Notes: a model not told the origin generated them from the sequence alone. Counted from the first letter of the stretch, positions 45,934 through 53,776 are shown. The stretch: DNA of 64,000 bases from Desulfovibrio mangrovi (GCF_026230175.1 NZ_CP104208.1:2108001-2172000); one strand, 5' to 3'. A program made the numbers and translations.

Positions 45934-46203
45934 GCAACCCACTCTTCATGATGCCAGCCGCCCCGAAGATCAGGACGCGCCATTGCGATATAAAACACCG
46001 GACCGCTCCGGCCCGAAACCATACTTTTTCCGTAGCGCCCCATACTTGCGTCATCAAAGGCCATTAATCAAGCTGTGCTTTCAGCCTTGCGGTTTCGCAT
46101 CAACGGGCAGCCAATTCACTCTCCGATTTTTTTCTCTGTTTTTTCATTCCCGCCGTTGACCTGTCTACAGCTTCACCCTTTAGGAACCAACTCGGAGGTA
46201 CCC

Positions 46204-46722
46204 ATGAACAACCATCTCAGAAAAGATCTTGTGGCAAGCATGCACGTATCGGCAACGCCGGAAACCGTGTTTCCCCTGCTGTGCCCCGTGCGTGAATATG
46301 ACTGGATTGAACAATGGCAATGCACAATGATACATACCCGATCAGGCGTTGCGGAACTGGGCTGCGTGTTTCAGACCACCTTCAAGGACAATGTCCGCGT
46401 TGAAGGTGAGTTGATAGACACGTGGGTGGTATGCCGGTACGAACCGGCGCACGAAATCGCCTTTGTCCGCAACAACGGGCACAGAACCATACTCTACACC
46501 ATCACGCTGACTCCCGAGGCCGAAGGCACCAGACTGGACTGGACCCAGCAGTTAACCGGCCTGACGACTGAAGGAAACAGCATGGTGGAGAACGCCACGC
46601 AGGCGGACTTCAGTGCGCTCATCCTGTCGCTGGAGCACCTGCTCAACCACTATTGCAGCACAGGAACGCGCCTGTCCGCAAGCGAGCTGCAAGCCCGCCT
46701 TGCCGACACCGGCGCAGAGTAG
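46204..46722 (+). CDS. SRPBCC (START-like) domain protein
   Basis: 172 residues from the ATG at 46204 with GGAGG 5 nt upstream; the longer open frame upstream has no site. The pattern is that of the SRPBCC fold: ATPETVFPLLCPVREYDW at the start, a beta-rich centre, and the long C-terminal helix FSALILSLEHLLNHY. Such proteins bind hydrophobic ligands or act as polyketide cyclase-like enzymes. It lies 35 bp before the MerR-methyltransferase gene, which may be controlled together with it. A candidate promoter TTGACC-N17-TTTAGG is about 30 bp upstream. Confidence 0.75.
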   Translation: MNNHLRKDLVASMHVSATPETVFPLLCPVREYDWIEQWQCTMIHTRSGVAELGCVFQTTFKDNVRVEGELIDTWVVCRYEPAHEIAFVRNNGHRTILYTITLTPEAEGTRLDWTQQLTGLTTEGNSMVENATQADFSALILSLEHLLNHYCSTGTRLSASELQARLADTGAE

Positions 46723-46757
46723 AAACCGGCAGCCCCAAAGGCTCCACAGGATCAGCC

Positions 46758-48098
46758 ATGTACACCGTAGGCAGACTTGCCAGACGCTTCGGGCTTTCAC
46801 GCAGCACCCTGCTCTATTACGACAAGATTGGGCTGCTGCGCCCTTCATCCCATGCGCACGGGGAATACCGCCATTATTCGGAGGCGGATGCCGAGCGCCT
46901 GCAGCGCATCTGCATGTTCCGCGATGCAGGACTCTCCCTTGCGGACATCGCCCGTGCGCTGGATGCGCCTAGGGACGGGGGCGGGAAGGGGAAGCCCGGA
47001 GACGGCGCTTCGCTCAGCGCCATCCTTGAAGAACGTCTGGAGGAGCTGCAACGCGAGATGGTGGCCCTGCGCAATCAGCGCACCATCATCACCGGCCTGC
47101 TGGGACTGGACATCCTGCCGGAGGCAACGCCCATCAACAAGGAATTGTGGACATCCCTGCTTTCCGATGCCGGATTCTCGGAAGCCGACATGCGCCGCTG
47201 GCATGTGGACTTCGAGCGCACGGCGCCGGAGCAGCACGCACGCTTCCTGAAGGTGCTGGGCATTCCGCCCACGGAAATAGGCCTCATCCGCGCATGGGCT
47301 GCCGCGCCGCAACGTCTGATGCAACTGCAAAAAATGACGGATAACTATATGAAAGCTTTGTACGATGCTTTTACCGGCCTGCCCCGCCTTGCGCCGGGCG
47401 GCGACGAATACACCCTGAAAGCGCTGGACATGGTCCCGGACCTGCCGGAATGCCCGCGCATCATCGACATAGGCTGCGGACAGGGCGCACAGACGCTGGC
47501 CATCGCCAAAGCCCGCGACTGCCGCATAACCGCCGTGGACAACCACCAGCCCTTTCTGGACATGCTGACCGACGCCGCCCGAACTCAGGGCGTTGCAGAA
47601 CGCATAGACACGGTCTGCTCAGACATGGCAGACCTGCCGGAAGCACTGCGCAAGGGCGGATATGATCTGGTCTGGTCGGAAGGCGCGGCCTACATCATGG
47701 GCTTTGACGCCGCACTGGAATACTGGAAGCAATGCCTTGCGCCCAACGGACACATGGTGCTTTCGGAAATCTGCTGGTACAAGCGCGGCACCCCACCGCA
47801 GGAACTGGCCGATTTCTGGGCCACAGGCTATCCGGCCATGATGCACGCGGACGACTTTACCGGAGTCTGCGAAAAGGCCGGATATAGTGTGCTGGGCAGC
47901 TTTACCCTGCCCCCGTCCAGCTGGTGGGATGAACTCTACGGCCCGCTGGAAAAGCGCTTCCCGCTGCTGAAGGCCCAATATGCCGACGACGAGGAAGGAC
48001 TGGCCTGCATCCTTTCCACCATTGAAGAAGTGGAACTGCACCGCAAGTATCCGGACTGGTACGGCTACAAATTCGTGGTGCTGCGCCGGAACAGCTAG
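46758..48098 (+). CDS. MerR-type regulator fused to a SAM-dependent methyltransferase
   Basis: 446 residues from the ATG at 46758 (AGGA upstream). Residues 1-70 form a MerR winged helix (YTVGRLARRFGLSRSTLLYYDKIGLL, read in two parts), followed by a coiled coil (about 90-120) as in dimeric MerR proteins. A linker leads to a class I methyltransferase domain (about 225-400) with motif I IIDIGCGQGAQTLAIAKA and the acidic motif ITAVDNHQPFL. The fusion suggests a regulator that methylates the compound it senses, as in some drug or metalloid responses; that is inference. It follows the SRPBCC gene. Confidence 0.85.
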   Translation: MYTVGRLARRFGLSRSTLLYYDKIGLLRPSSHAHGEYRHYSEADAERLQRICMFRDAGLSLADIARALDAPRDGGGKGKPGDGASLSAILEERLEELQREMVALRNQRTIITGLLGLDILPEATPINKELWTSLLSDAGFSEADMRRWHVDFERTAPEQHARFLKVLGIPPTEIGLIRAWAAAPQRLMQLQKMTDNYMKALYDAFTGLPRLAPGGDEYTLKALDMVPDLPECPRIIDIGCGQGAQTLAIAKARDCRITAVDNHQPFLDMLTDAARTQGVAERIDTVCSDMADLPEALRKGGYDLVWSEGAAYIMGFDAALEYWKQCLAPNGHMVLSEICWYKRGTPPQELADFWATGYPAMMHADDFTGVCEKAGYSVLGSFTLPPSSWWDELYGPLEKRFPLLKAQYADDEEGLACILSTIEEVELHRKYPDWYGYKFVVLRRNS

Positions 48099-48107
48099 TA
48101 ACGCATG

Positions 48108-48141
48108 CAAGGCACGCGGCACATGCCTGCCGCGTGCCTTG
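48108..48141 (+). terminator. Strong hairpin after the MerR-methyltransferase gene
   Basis: Perfect 14-bp stem CAAGGCACGCGGCA / TGCCGCGTGCCTTG with a 6-nt loop; short T-tract. Confidence 0.75.
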
Positions 48142-48232
48142 TTCAGACAGAATAAATGCCTCTCCCCCGCACTCTCCCCCCCCTCTCCTACAGACGCACC
48201 GTACCCATAAACGCCTGCCGCTCTTCTCGACA

Positions 48233-48262
48233 TTGACAGCAACCCGTGCATCCTCGTAGGCT
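48233..48262 (+). promoter_or_regulatory. Candidate sigma-70 promoter of the sigma-54 activator gene
   Basis: TTGACA (48233-48238), an 18-bp spacer and TAGGCT (48257-48262). The -35 is perfect, the -10 weak. It gives a leader of about 25 nt containing AAAGGA. Confidence 0.45.
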
Positions 48263-48293
48263 TATGGGATGAACTTCCTCAAAGGACCCTGCC

Positions 48294-49655
48294 ATGCGCG
48301 GTGACGTACTCGTCGTCGACAAGGATAACGACTCACTTTCCGGACTGCCCGCCGTGCTGCGGGAGGCTGGCCTGCAGGTCACGCACGTGAAGAATCACGA
48401 CGAGACCCGTGCCACCCTCGCGCAGATGGACTTTTCCGTCGTGGTCGCCGCCCTTGAGGAACATCACGCCCACAAGCAGACCCTGCTCAAGGTGATCAAG
48501 GGCAACACGCCGGAAACGGAAGTCGTGCTGGTATCCCGCACGGCCACGGTCGATGCGGCCGTGCGCGCCATGCAGATGGGTGCCTACAACTACCTGTCCC
48601 TGCCCGAGAATCCCGCCGATCTCGTCATCGTCATCCAGAAGGCCTTTGAAAAGAGCCAGTTGCAGCAGGAGCTGCTGGAACTGCGGCACATGATCCGCGG
48701 CCAGCAAGCCATGCCCATGCTCATCGGCAAGAGCGCCAAGATGCAGGCGCTCAAACGAGAGATAGCCCGCGTGGCACCGCTGGACTGCACCGTGCTTATC
48801 CAGGGTGAAACCGGCACCGGCAAGGAAATGGTGGCCAAGATGGTGCACCGCCTGAGCTCGCGCTCGAACAAGCGCTTTCTTGCCGTGAACACGGGCGCGT
48901 TCAACGCGGAACTGCTGGCCAACGAACTCTTCGGCCATGAGCAGGGAGCCTACACCGGTGCCCAGCGCACCAAGGCCGGCGTGTTCGAAGCAACGCATCA
49001 GGGCACACTGCTGCTGGACGAAATCGGCGAAATGCCGCTGGGCATGCAGGTGCAGCTGTTGCGTGTTCTGCAGGAACGCACGGTTGTCCGCGTGGGCGGC
49101 ACAGAGGAAATTCCCGTGGATGTGCGCCTCATGGCCGCCACCCACCGCGACATCGAAAAGGAAGTGGAACGCGGGCGCTTCCGGCAGGACCTTTTCTACC
49201 GCCTGAACGTGTTCACGCTGAAACTCCCGGCCCTGCGCGAACGCGTGGACGACATCCCCCTCTTCTGCCACTACTTCATCGAAAAGTTCGCCACGACCTT
49301 CAAGAAGGACGTGACCGGCATGGACGATGAAGTGCTCGGCATTCTCATGGCCCACTCCTTCCCCGGCAACGTACGCGAGCTGGAAAACCTCATCGAACGC
49401 GCCGTGGTACTCTGCGACGGCTCGACCATCGAACTGCGCCATCTGCCGCAGGAGTTCCACAAGGCAGCCGCCATGACCCAGCATGACGTGCAGACCGACG
49501 AAGGCCTGCTTCCCCTTGCCGAAATGGAACGCCGCCACATCCTCAAGGTGCTGGAACACGTGCACCACAGCAAAGGGCAGGCCGCCAAGATTCTCGGCAT
49601 TGACCGGGCCACCCTTTGGCGCAAACTGCAACGCTACGGCATAGAAGCAGACTGA
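48294..49655 (+). CDS. Sigma-54-dependent activator with degenerate receiver (LuxO-like layout)
   Basis: 453 residues: receiver-like domain (1-120), AAA+ (about 142-370) and Fis-type helix-turn-helix (about 405-450). The receiver lacks the phospho-Asp (VVVAALEEH, positions 52-53 are Ala) and the switch Lys (YLSLPENP, Leu103), so it is unlikely to be phosphorylated. The AAA+ core is intact: Walker A GETGTGKE (171-178), the sigma-54 contact loop GAYTGA (218-223), Walker B LLLDEIGEM and PGNVRELEN. The HTH reads GQAAKILGIDRATLWRKLQ. Directly downstream are three GTTGCA-N3-TGCAAC sites and a -24/-12 promoter for a structured RNA, its probable target. Activity may be controlled by ligand, partner protein or expression level. 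Confidence 0.92.
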   Translation: MRGDVLVVDKDNDSLSGLPAVLREAGLQVTHVKNHDETRATLAQMDFSVVVAALEEHHAHKQTLLKVIKGNTPETEVVLVSRTATVDAAVRAMQMGAYNYLSLPENPADLVIVIQKAFEKSQLQQELLELRHMIRGQQAMPMLIGKSAKMQALKREIARVAPLDCTVLIQGETGTGKEMVAKMVHRLSSRSNKRFLAVNTGAFNAELLANELFGHEQGAYTGAQRTKAGVFEATHQGTLLLDEIGEMPLGMQVQLLRVLQERTVVRVGGTEEIPVDVRLMAATHRDIEKEVERGRFRQDLFYRLNVFTLKLPALRERVDDIPLFCHYFIEKFATTFKKDVTGMDDEVLGILMAHSFPGNVRELENLIERAVVLCDGSTIELRHLPQEFHKAAAMTQHDVQTDEGLLPLAEMERRHILKVLEHVHHSKGQAAKILGIDRATLWRKLQRYGIEAD

Positions 49656-49799
49656 CCCTTTCGGCCCGCTCCGGCCATTTTGCCAGATCATGGCGCATAG
49701 CCACCAATGCTCCCCCCGCAAAACAGTACTATTTTGCGGATAGATCTCGCTGGCATACACTCCGTCCCACAGAAGCATCACACAGGAACGCTTCACCTT

Positions 49800-49831
49800 G
49801 TTGCATCCTGCAACATGTTGCAACATGCAAC
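49800..49831 (+). promoter_or_regulatory. Two adjacent activator sites GTTGCA-N3-TGCAAC
   Basis: GTTGCATCCTGCAAC (49800-49814) and GTTGCAACATGCAAC (49817-49831) are perfect 6-3-6 inverted repeats with centres 17 bp apart; between them they also create the perfect palindrome TGCAACATGTTGCA (49809-49822). They lie at about -196 and -179 from the predicted start, the usual distance for enhancer sites. The pattern equals the TTGCA-N3-TGCAA site described, as I recall, for LuxO at Vibrio qrr genes. Confidence 0.75.
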
Positions 49832-49886
49832 GAAAATAAAAAATCCAATAAATTCAACTCGTGCAAATGAAAGTCGTTATCATAGC

Positions 49887-49901
49887 GTTGCACATTGCAA
49901 C
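49887..49901 (+). promoter_or_regulatory. Third activator site GTTGCA-N3-TGCAAC
   Basis: GTTGCACATTGCAAC, the same perfect 6-3-6 repeat, centred about -109 from the predicted sigma-54 start. A half-site GTGCAA lies at 49861. Confidence 0.75.
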
Positions 49902-49923
49902 ACAACTATTCCCCACCAAATTC

Positions 49924-49939
49924 ATATAAAATTTTATAT
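49924..49939. repeat. AT-only 16-bp palindrome between enhancer sites and promoter
   Basis: ATATAAAATTTTATAT. Its place between activator sites and sigma-54 promoter suggests flexible or bent DNA; a partial IHF-like GATCAA is at 49960. Confidence 0.4.
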
Positions 49940-49976
49940 ACTGCAATATCAGCACGTTAGATCAATACACAAATCT

Positions 49977-49992
49977 TGGCACGACTCTTGGA
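49977..49992 (+). promoter_or_regulatory. Sigma-54 (-24/-12) promoter
   Basis: TGGCAC-GACTC-TTGGA: the -24 GG (49978-49979) and -12 GG (49990-49991) have exact 12-bp spacing; only the last base of the -12 GC differs from consensus. Predicted start of transcription is near 50003. It is the only good match I found in the window. Confidence 0.75.
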
Positions 49993-50002
49993 TATACCCA
50001 AA

Positions 50003-50267
50003 CGCAACCAGACAGGACAAAGGTCGCATGCCTGACGGAATGTCCATTAACCTCCTTGGGATATTCCGTTGGTCACAGCAAGTCGGCAACCTTACTGTGA
50101 CCGGTACCGCAAGGTACCAGAACTCCTCCATACTCCTTCGTCGTGTCTACCGGGAACCTCAGCCAGTCTCCATACACGCTTGGCTATGAAAAACCCCACA
50201 CAGCACCACCCCCGTTCCCGGTGGCACACGCAAAAAGGCCGTATCTGATTAAGATACGGCCTTTTTT
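50003..50267 (+). ncRNA. Sigma-54-driven structured small RNA with anti-Shine-Dalgarno loops
   Basis: About 265 nt from the predicted start to a strong terminator. Hairpin 1 (50036-50068): 10 bp with one G/U, its 13-nt loop showing ACCTCCTT (50050-50057), the complement of AAGGAGGT. Hairpin 2: GGTCACAG (50071-50078) / CTGTGACC (50095-50102). Hairpin 3, stacked on it: GGTACC-GCAA-GGTACC (50103-50118), a GNRA loop. Then an open CU-rich stretch with CTCCTCC and CTCCTTC (50123-50139). Domain 4: ACCGGGAAC (50149-50157) / GTTCCCGGT (50214-50222) enclosing AGCCA/TGGCT. Such features suit a regulator that masks ribosome sites on target mRNAs, as Qrr RNAs do in function. It matches no RNA family I know. 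A 53-codon frame (50028-50189) overlaps it but looks less convincing. Confidence 0.7.
50232..50267. terminator. Bidirectional terminator of the small RNA and the isochorismatase gene
   Basis: Perfect 15-bp stem AAAAAGGCCGTATCT / AGATACGGCCTTTTT with loop GATTA and a T-run; on the minus strand it also ends in five T. Confidence 0.95.
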
Positions 50268-50343
50268 ACTGCCTCAGGCACGTTCCGGTAACCTACAGGC
50301 CCATCGCCGGACAAGGTCACACGCTACGGCATACGCTTCCTCC

Positions 50344-50916
50344 CTAGTCGGGCCTCTGGCATGCCTCCAGAAACGCCTCGCATGAACTTATCTGCGCATA
50401 CCGCATTTGCAGGGCCGCCATGAACGCGGCATGCACCTGCGATGCAGACACCTCAACACCGTCAAACACAAGGGAGCGAGCTGCGCAGGCATCGTGCAGC
50501 ACCGTGCAACAGTAGCCCAGATCAAATGCCGCACGCACCGTGGCGTCCACACACATGAGCGACATCATGCCCGCCACCACCAGATGTTGCACTCCCAGCT
50601 CCTGCAACAGGTCATGTAACCCCGTTTCGCGAAAGCTGTTGGGATAGTGTTTGGTCAGCACAGCCTCGCCCTGCACGGGCCTGACTGAGGAATGGATTTC
50701 CACCCCTTCTGTCTCCGGCAAAAAGAAGAAGCTGCCCGGAGCGACGGCCTCATGTTGAATGTGAATGACCGGCCTGCCCTGCTCCCTGAAGGCGGCAAGC
50801 ACCTGTCCGGCCTTCTCTCCGGCCGCAGCTGCGCCGTCCAGCTCGAAAGCGCCGTTCGGAAAATAATCATTCTGAATGTCGATCAACAGCAACGCCGTAG
50901 TATTCTTCCCCTGCAT
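50344..50916 (-). CDS. Isochorismatase-family cysteine hydrolase
   Basis: 190 residues. The catalytic triad of the family is visible as Asp13 (LLLIDIQNDYF), Lys89 (VLTKHYPNSF) and Cys122 (SLMCVDATVRAA). These enzymes hydrolyse amides or vinyl ethers such as nicotinamide or isochorismate; the substrate is not readable. AGGAGGTGGGGT precedes the ATG. It is divergent from a GlxA-type regulator 195 bp away, which is the usual pairing for a regulated hydrolase. Confidence 0.88.
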   Translation of the reverse strand: MQGKNTTALLLIDIQNDYFPNGAFELDGAAAAGEKAGQVLAAFREQGRPVIHIQHEAVAPGSFFFLPETEGVEIHSSVRPVQGEAVLTKHYPNSFRETGLHDLLQELGVQHLVVAGMMSLMCVDATVRAAFDLGYCCTVLHDACAARSLVFDGVEVSASQVHAAFMAALQMRYAQISSCEAFLEACQRPD

Positions 50917-51062
50917 ACCCCACCTCCTGCGTATTTCTGTGTTGCATGATTTGGTGCAAACTCACTGCCGACCCCCTGCCGGACCTGCCGACTCAGGGCA
51001 CGGGCCATTCCTCTTGTTTGAAAGAGTATAGGGCCGTGTCCGTTCCTTTCGAAGTGTCGCGT

Positions 51063-51091
51063 TTGACAAATCACGGGCGAGAAACGACAAT
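51063..51091 (+). promoter_or_regulatory. Sigma-70-like promoter of the GlxA-type regulator
   Basis: TTGACA (51063-51068), 17 bp, GACAAT (51086-51091); start near 51098, giving a short leader with GGAGG. Confidence 0.6.
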
Positions 51092-51111
51092 CCGTACACC
51101 GGAGGATAATC

Positions 51112-52131
51112 ATGCACATAGCCCTGCTTGCGGTAGAAAAGTGCCTTTATTCCTGCATAACAGGCATGCGGGACATGTTTGTGGTCGCGGGAGCCAGAGG
51201 AAGCGACGACCATGGAGCGCCCTCCTTCGCGGTGACCGTACGGACAATGGACGGAAAGCCCGTACAGGCCTTCGGCGGTTTTCCCCTCACACCGGACGGA
51301 AGCCTGAACGACAAAAACCTCCCCATACCGGACGTGCTCATTCTGCCCGCAGTTCTGGATGATCTGAACGCATTCTGTACCGATGCAGCCCTGCTGAACG
51401 CCATCCGCCACCTGCACCAAAGCGGCACGCTCATGGCTTCGGTCTGTGCCGGTTCCTTTCTGCTGGCTGCCGCAGGCATTCTGGACAGGCGGGAGGCCAC
51501 CACCCACTGGAATCTTGCCGAAGACTTCCGCAACCGCTTCCCGAAAGTAATGCTTCGCGCCGAGCGCATGCTTGTGGACGGCGGCGACTACATCTGTGCG
51601 GGTGGCGTCACGGCGTATCTGGACCTCGCCCTCTATCTGGTCAGCCGCTTCCGCTCAACGGAAGAAGCGGCGAGCCTTGCACGACTCATGCTCATAGACC
51701 CACACCGGGAAACCCAGACCCCGTATTGCATGGCAGGCTTCCGCAAGAACCACGGCGACCGGGCCATACTGCCTGTACAGGAATGGCTTGAGGAGCATTA
51801 TGCCGAACCGCTGACCGTTGCCGCACTCGCCAGCCGCGCCAGTCTGGGTGAGCGCACCTTTCTGCGGCGTTTTCGTGCCGCCACCGGAGAAACGCCCGTA
51901 GGCTACCTGCAACGTCTGCGCATGGACGCCGCACGCAGGCTTCTGGAATCGACTACCATGAACGTGGAAGAGATAACCGTTGCCGTGGGCTATGCAGACT
52001 CCGCCTCCTTCCGCAAATTGTTCCGCTCCGTAACAGGCATGCCGCCCGCCGCCTACCGGGAGCGATTCGCGATCAAGGCTCTCCCTGTCCGGCATGACAA
52101 AACTGTTCCGGCACACAGTCCTTCCCGTTAA
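51112..52131 (+). CDS. GlxA-family transcriptional regulator (DJ-1/PfpI + AraC HTH)
   Basis: 339 residues. An N-terminal DJ-1/PfpI-like domain (about 1-190) has the nucleophile-elbow Cys in SVCAGSFLLAAAG; the C-terminal AraC/XylS domain (about 215-318) has two helix-turn-helix units (LTVAALASRASLGERTFLRRF and VGYADSASFRKLFRSVTGMPP, motifs split). GlxA-type proteins regulate genes for catabolism of amides and related N compounds. It probably controls the divergent isochorismatase gene. The GGAGG site fixes the start. Confidence 0.9.
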   Translation: MHIALLAVEKCLYSCITGMRDMFVVAGARGSDDHGAPSFAVTVRTMDGKPVQAFGGFPLTPDGSLNDKNLPIPDVLILPAVLDDLNAFCTDAALLNAIRHLHQSGTLMASVCAGSFLLAAAGILDRREATTHWNLAEDFRNRFPKVMLRAERMLVDGGDYICAGGVTAYLDLALYLVSRFRSTEEAASLARLMLIDPHRETQTPYCMAGFRKNHGDRAILPVQEWLEEHYAEPLTVAALASRASLGERTFLRRFRAATGETPVGYLQRLRMDAARRLLESTTMNVEEITVAVGYADSASFRKLFRSVTGMPPAAYRERFAIKALPVRHDKTVPAHSPSR

Positions 52132-52152
52132 TTCAGCCATTTGCCTGACGCT

Positions 52153-52197
52153 TTGACGCGTCAACGCATTGCAACGAACGTCTGTTCGTGCGATACT
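52153..52197 (+). promoter_or_regulatory. Palindromes and possible promoter upstream of the aminopeptidase P gene
   Basis: TTGACGCGTCAA (52153-52164, perfect palindrome), then TTGCAA-N17-GATACT (52169-52197) whose spacer holds ACGAAC-GTCT-GTTCGT (52174-52189). Operator function is plausible but unproven. Confidence 0.35.
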
Positions 52198-52321
52198 GTA
52201 GGGCATTGCAGTCCATGAGTTCCGCACAGGTACCACCGTCTGCAACACAACAAAGAAGCTCCGATACCTTGCCGTTCCCGCCGCCCGGGGGACAGGCTAC
52301 CCATCGCCAAGGAGAGAAAGC

Positions 52322-53752
52322 ATGTTTTCCGCCGCAACCTATGCCGAACGTCGAACCACCCTGCTTGCCCGTCTCAAGGAAAGCGGAGCCACCGGCATCG
52401 CCTTTCTTCCCGGAAACGTGGAAGTCCCGCTCAACTACGAGGACAACACCTATCATTTCCGTCAGGACTCCACCTTTCTCTACTATTTCGGCCATGACCA
52501 TTCCGGACTGAACGGCACCATCGATATTGATTCCGGCACTATGGCCCTGTGGGGCGACGATCTTTCCATGGACGACATCATCTGGTCCGGCCCCAAGCCG
52601 GACATCGCCGAACGGGCCGAACGTTGCGCCTGTTCCGCAGGTGGCAGCAACAACGCCCTCGTCTCCATGCTTCACGCGGCCAAGAAAAGTGGCAGAACCA
52701 TCCACTTTCTGCCTCCCTATCGCATGGACAGCGCCCACTGGCTGGCCTACTGCATTGACGAACAGCTCAGCACCAAATCCGGCACGGACATCAGCGCCTT
52801 AAAGCAGGCGGCATCCCTGCCGCTTACCCGGGCCGTGGTAGCGCAGCGTTCCGTAAAGACCATTGATGAAGTGACCGAGATGGAAAAGGCGCTGGGCATC
52901 TCATACGCCATGTACTCCAAGGCCATGGAAATCGCCCGCGCGGGGCTGGGCGAACGCTGCATCGCCGCAGCCATCGACTCCACGGTTGCCCTTGGCGGAT
53001 CGCGCAACAGCTTCACTACCATCTGCACCATACGCGGCGAGGTGCTGCACAACCACGACTACAGCAACATCATGCATCAGGGCGACCTGCTGCTCATCGA
53101 CTCCGGTGCGGAATCCGACCTGCACTATGCCTCGGACATCACCCGCACCCTGCCTGTGGGCGGGCTGTTCTCCAGCCGTCAGAAAGATGTGTATGCACTG
53201 GTGCTCAAGGCCCAGCAGACAGCCATCGACATGGCGGCTCCCGGCGTGGCCTACCGCGACTGCCACCTTGCGGCCGTGACCTGCATCGCCTCCGGCCTCA
53301 AGGATATGGGCCTGTTGCGCGGCAACGTGGACGACATTGTCCGTGAAGGCGCGCATGCCTTGTTCATGCCGCACGGTCTCGGCCACATGATCGGACTGGA
53401 CGTGCACGACATGGAACACCTTGGTGAGAACCACGTGGGGTACGACGAAAACCACACCCGTTCATCCCAGTTCGGACTGCGTTCCCTGCGTTTTGCCCGT
53501 GAGCTGAAGACAGGGTTCACCATCACCGTGGAACCGGGCTGCTACTTCATCCCCGCACTCATGGACAAATGGAAGGCAGAGGGGATCTGCAAAGACTTCA
53601 TCAACCACGATGCACTGGTGCACTACCGTGACTTCGGGGGCATCCGCATTGAGGACGATATTCTCATCACGGACAACGGCTGCCGCATTCTGGGTCGCCC
53701 CATCCCCAAAACCCCGGAAGGAATCGAAGCGCGCATGCACGCCCGCAGCTGA
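52322..53752 (+). CDS. pepP: Xaa-Pro aminopeptidase (M24, aminopeptidase P)
   Basis: 476 residues. An AMP_N domain (about 5-160, with LNYEDNTYHFRQDSTFLYYFG) precedes the pita-bread M24B domain. The metal ligands appear in order: Asp in LLIDSGAESDLHYASDITR (two Asp), His in PHGLGHMIGLDVHD, Glu in TVEPGCYF and Glu in GGIRIEDDILI. It removes N-terminal residues before proline. AAGGAGA lies before the ATG. A hairpin follows the stop. Confidence 0.93.
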   Translation: MFSAATYAERRTTLLARLKESGATGIAFLPGNVEVPLNYEDNTYHFRQDSTFLYYFGHDHSGLNGTIDIDSGTMALWGDDLSMDDIIWSGPKPDIAERAERCACSAGGSNNALVSMLHAAKKSGRTIHFLPPYRMDSAHWLAYCIDEQLSTKSGTDISALKQAASLPLTRAVVAQRSVKTIDEVTEMEKALGISYAMYSKAMEIARAGLGERCIAAAIDSTVALGGSRNSFTTICTIRGEVLHNHDYSNIMHQGDLLLIDSGAESDLHYASDITRTLPVGGLFSSRQKDVYALVLKAQQTAIDMAAPGVAYRDCHLAAVTCIASGLKDMGLLRGNVDDIVREGAHALFMPHGLGHMIGLDVHDMEHLGENHVGYDENHTRSSQFGLRSLRFARELKTGFTITVEPGCYFIPALMDKWKAEGICKDFINHDALVHYRDFGGIRIEDDILITDNGCRILGRPIPKTPEGIEARMHARS

Positions 53753-53776
53753 TTCAAACGCACACGACAATAACAA

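Larger units (their letters stand above)
49656..50002 (+). other. Regulatory intergenic region upstream of the sigma-54 RNA
   Basis: No gene is seen. It holds a hairpin CCGCAAAA-N8-TTTTGCGG (49716-49739) after the activator gene, the three activator sites, an AT-rich 16-bp palindrome (49924-49939) that may ease DNA looping, and the sigma-54 promoter. Confidence 0.7.

Noticed and set aside
48333-49826. A 497-codon minus-strand open frame
   Set aside because: Antisense to the sigma-54 activator, whose motifs are certain; composition is typical of a shadow frame.
49800-49901. The GTTGCA repeats as a CRISPR or mobile element end
   Set aside because: Only three 15-bp copies with uneven spacing (17 and 70 bp between centres) and no spacers, cas or transposase genes; the sigma-54 enhancer reading fits better.
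50028-50189. A 53-codon frame (ATG 50028) inside the proposed small RNA, with AAAGG 4 nt upstream
   Set aside because: No recognisable domain, and perfect RNA stems run through it. It could be a dual-function RNA, so it is not excluded, only less likely than a non-coding RNA.
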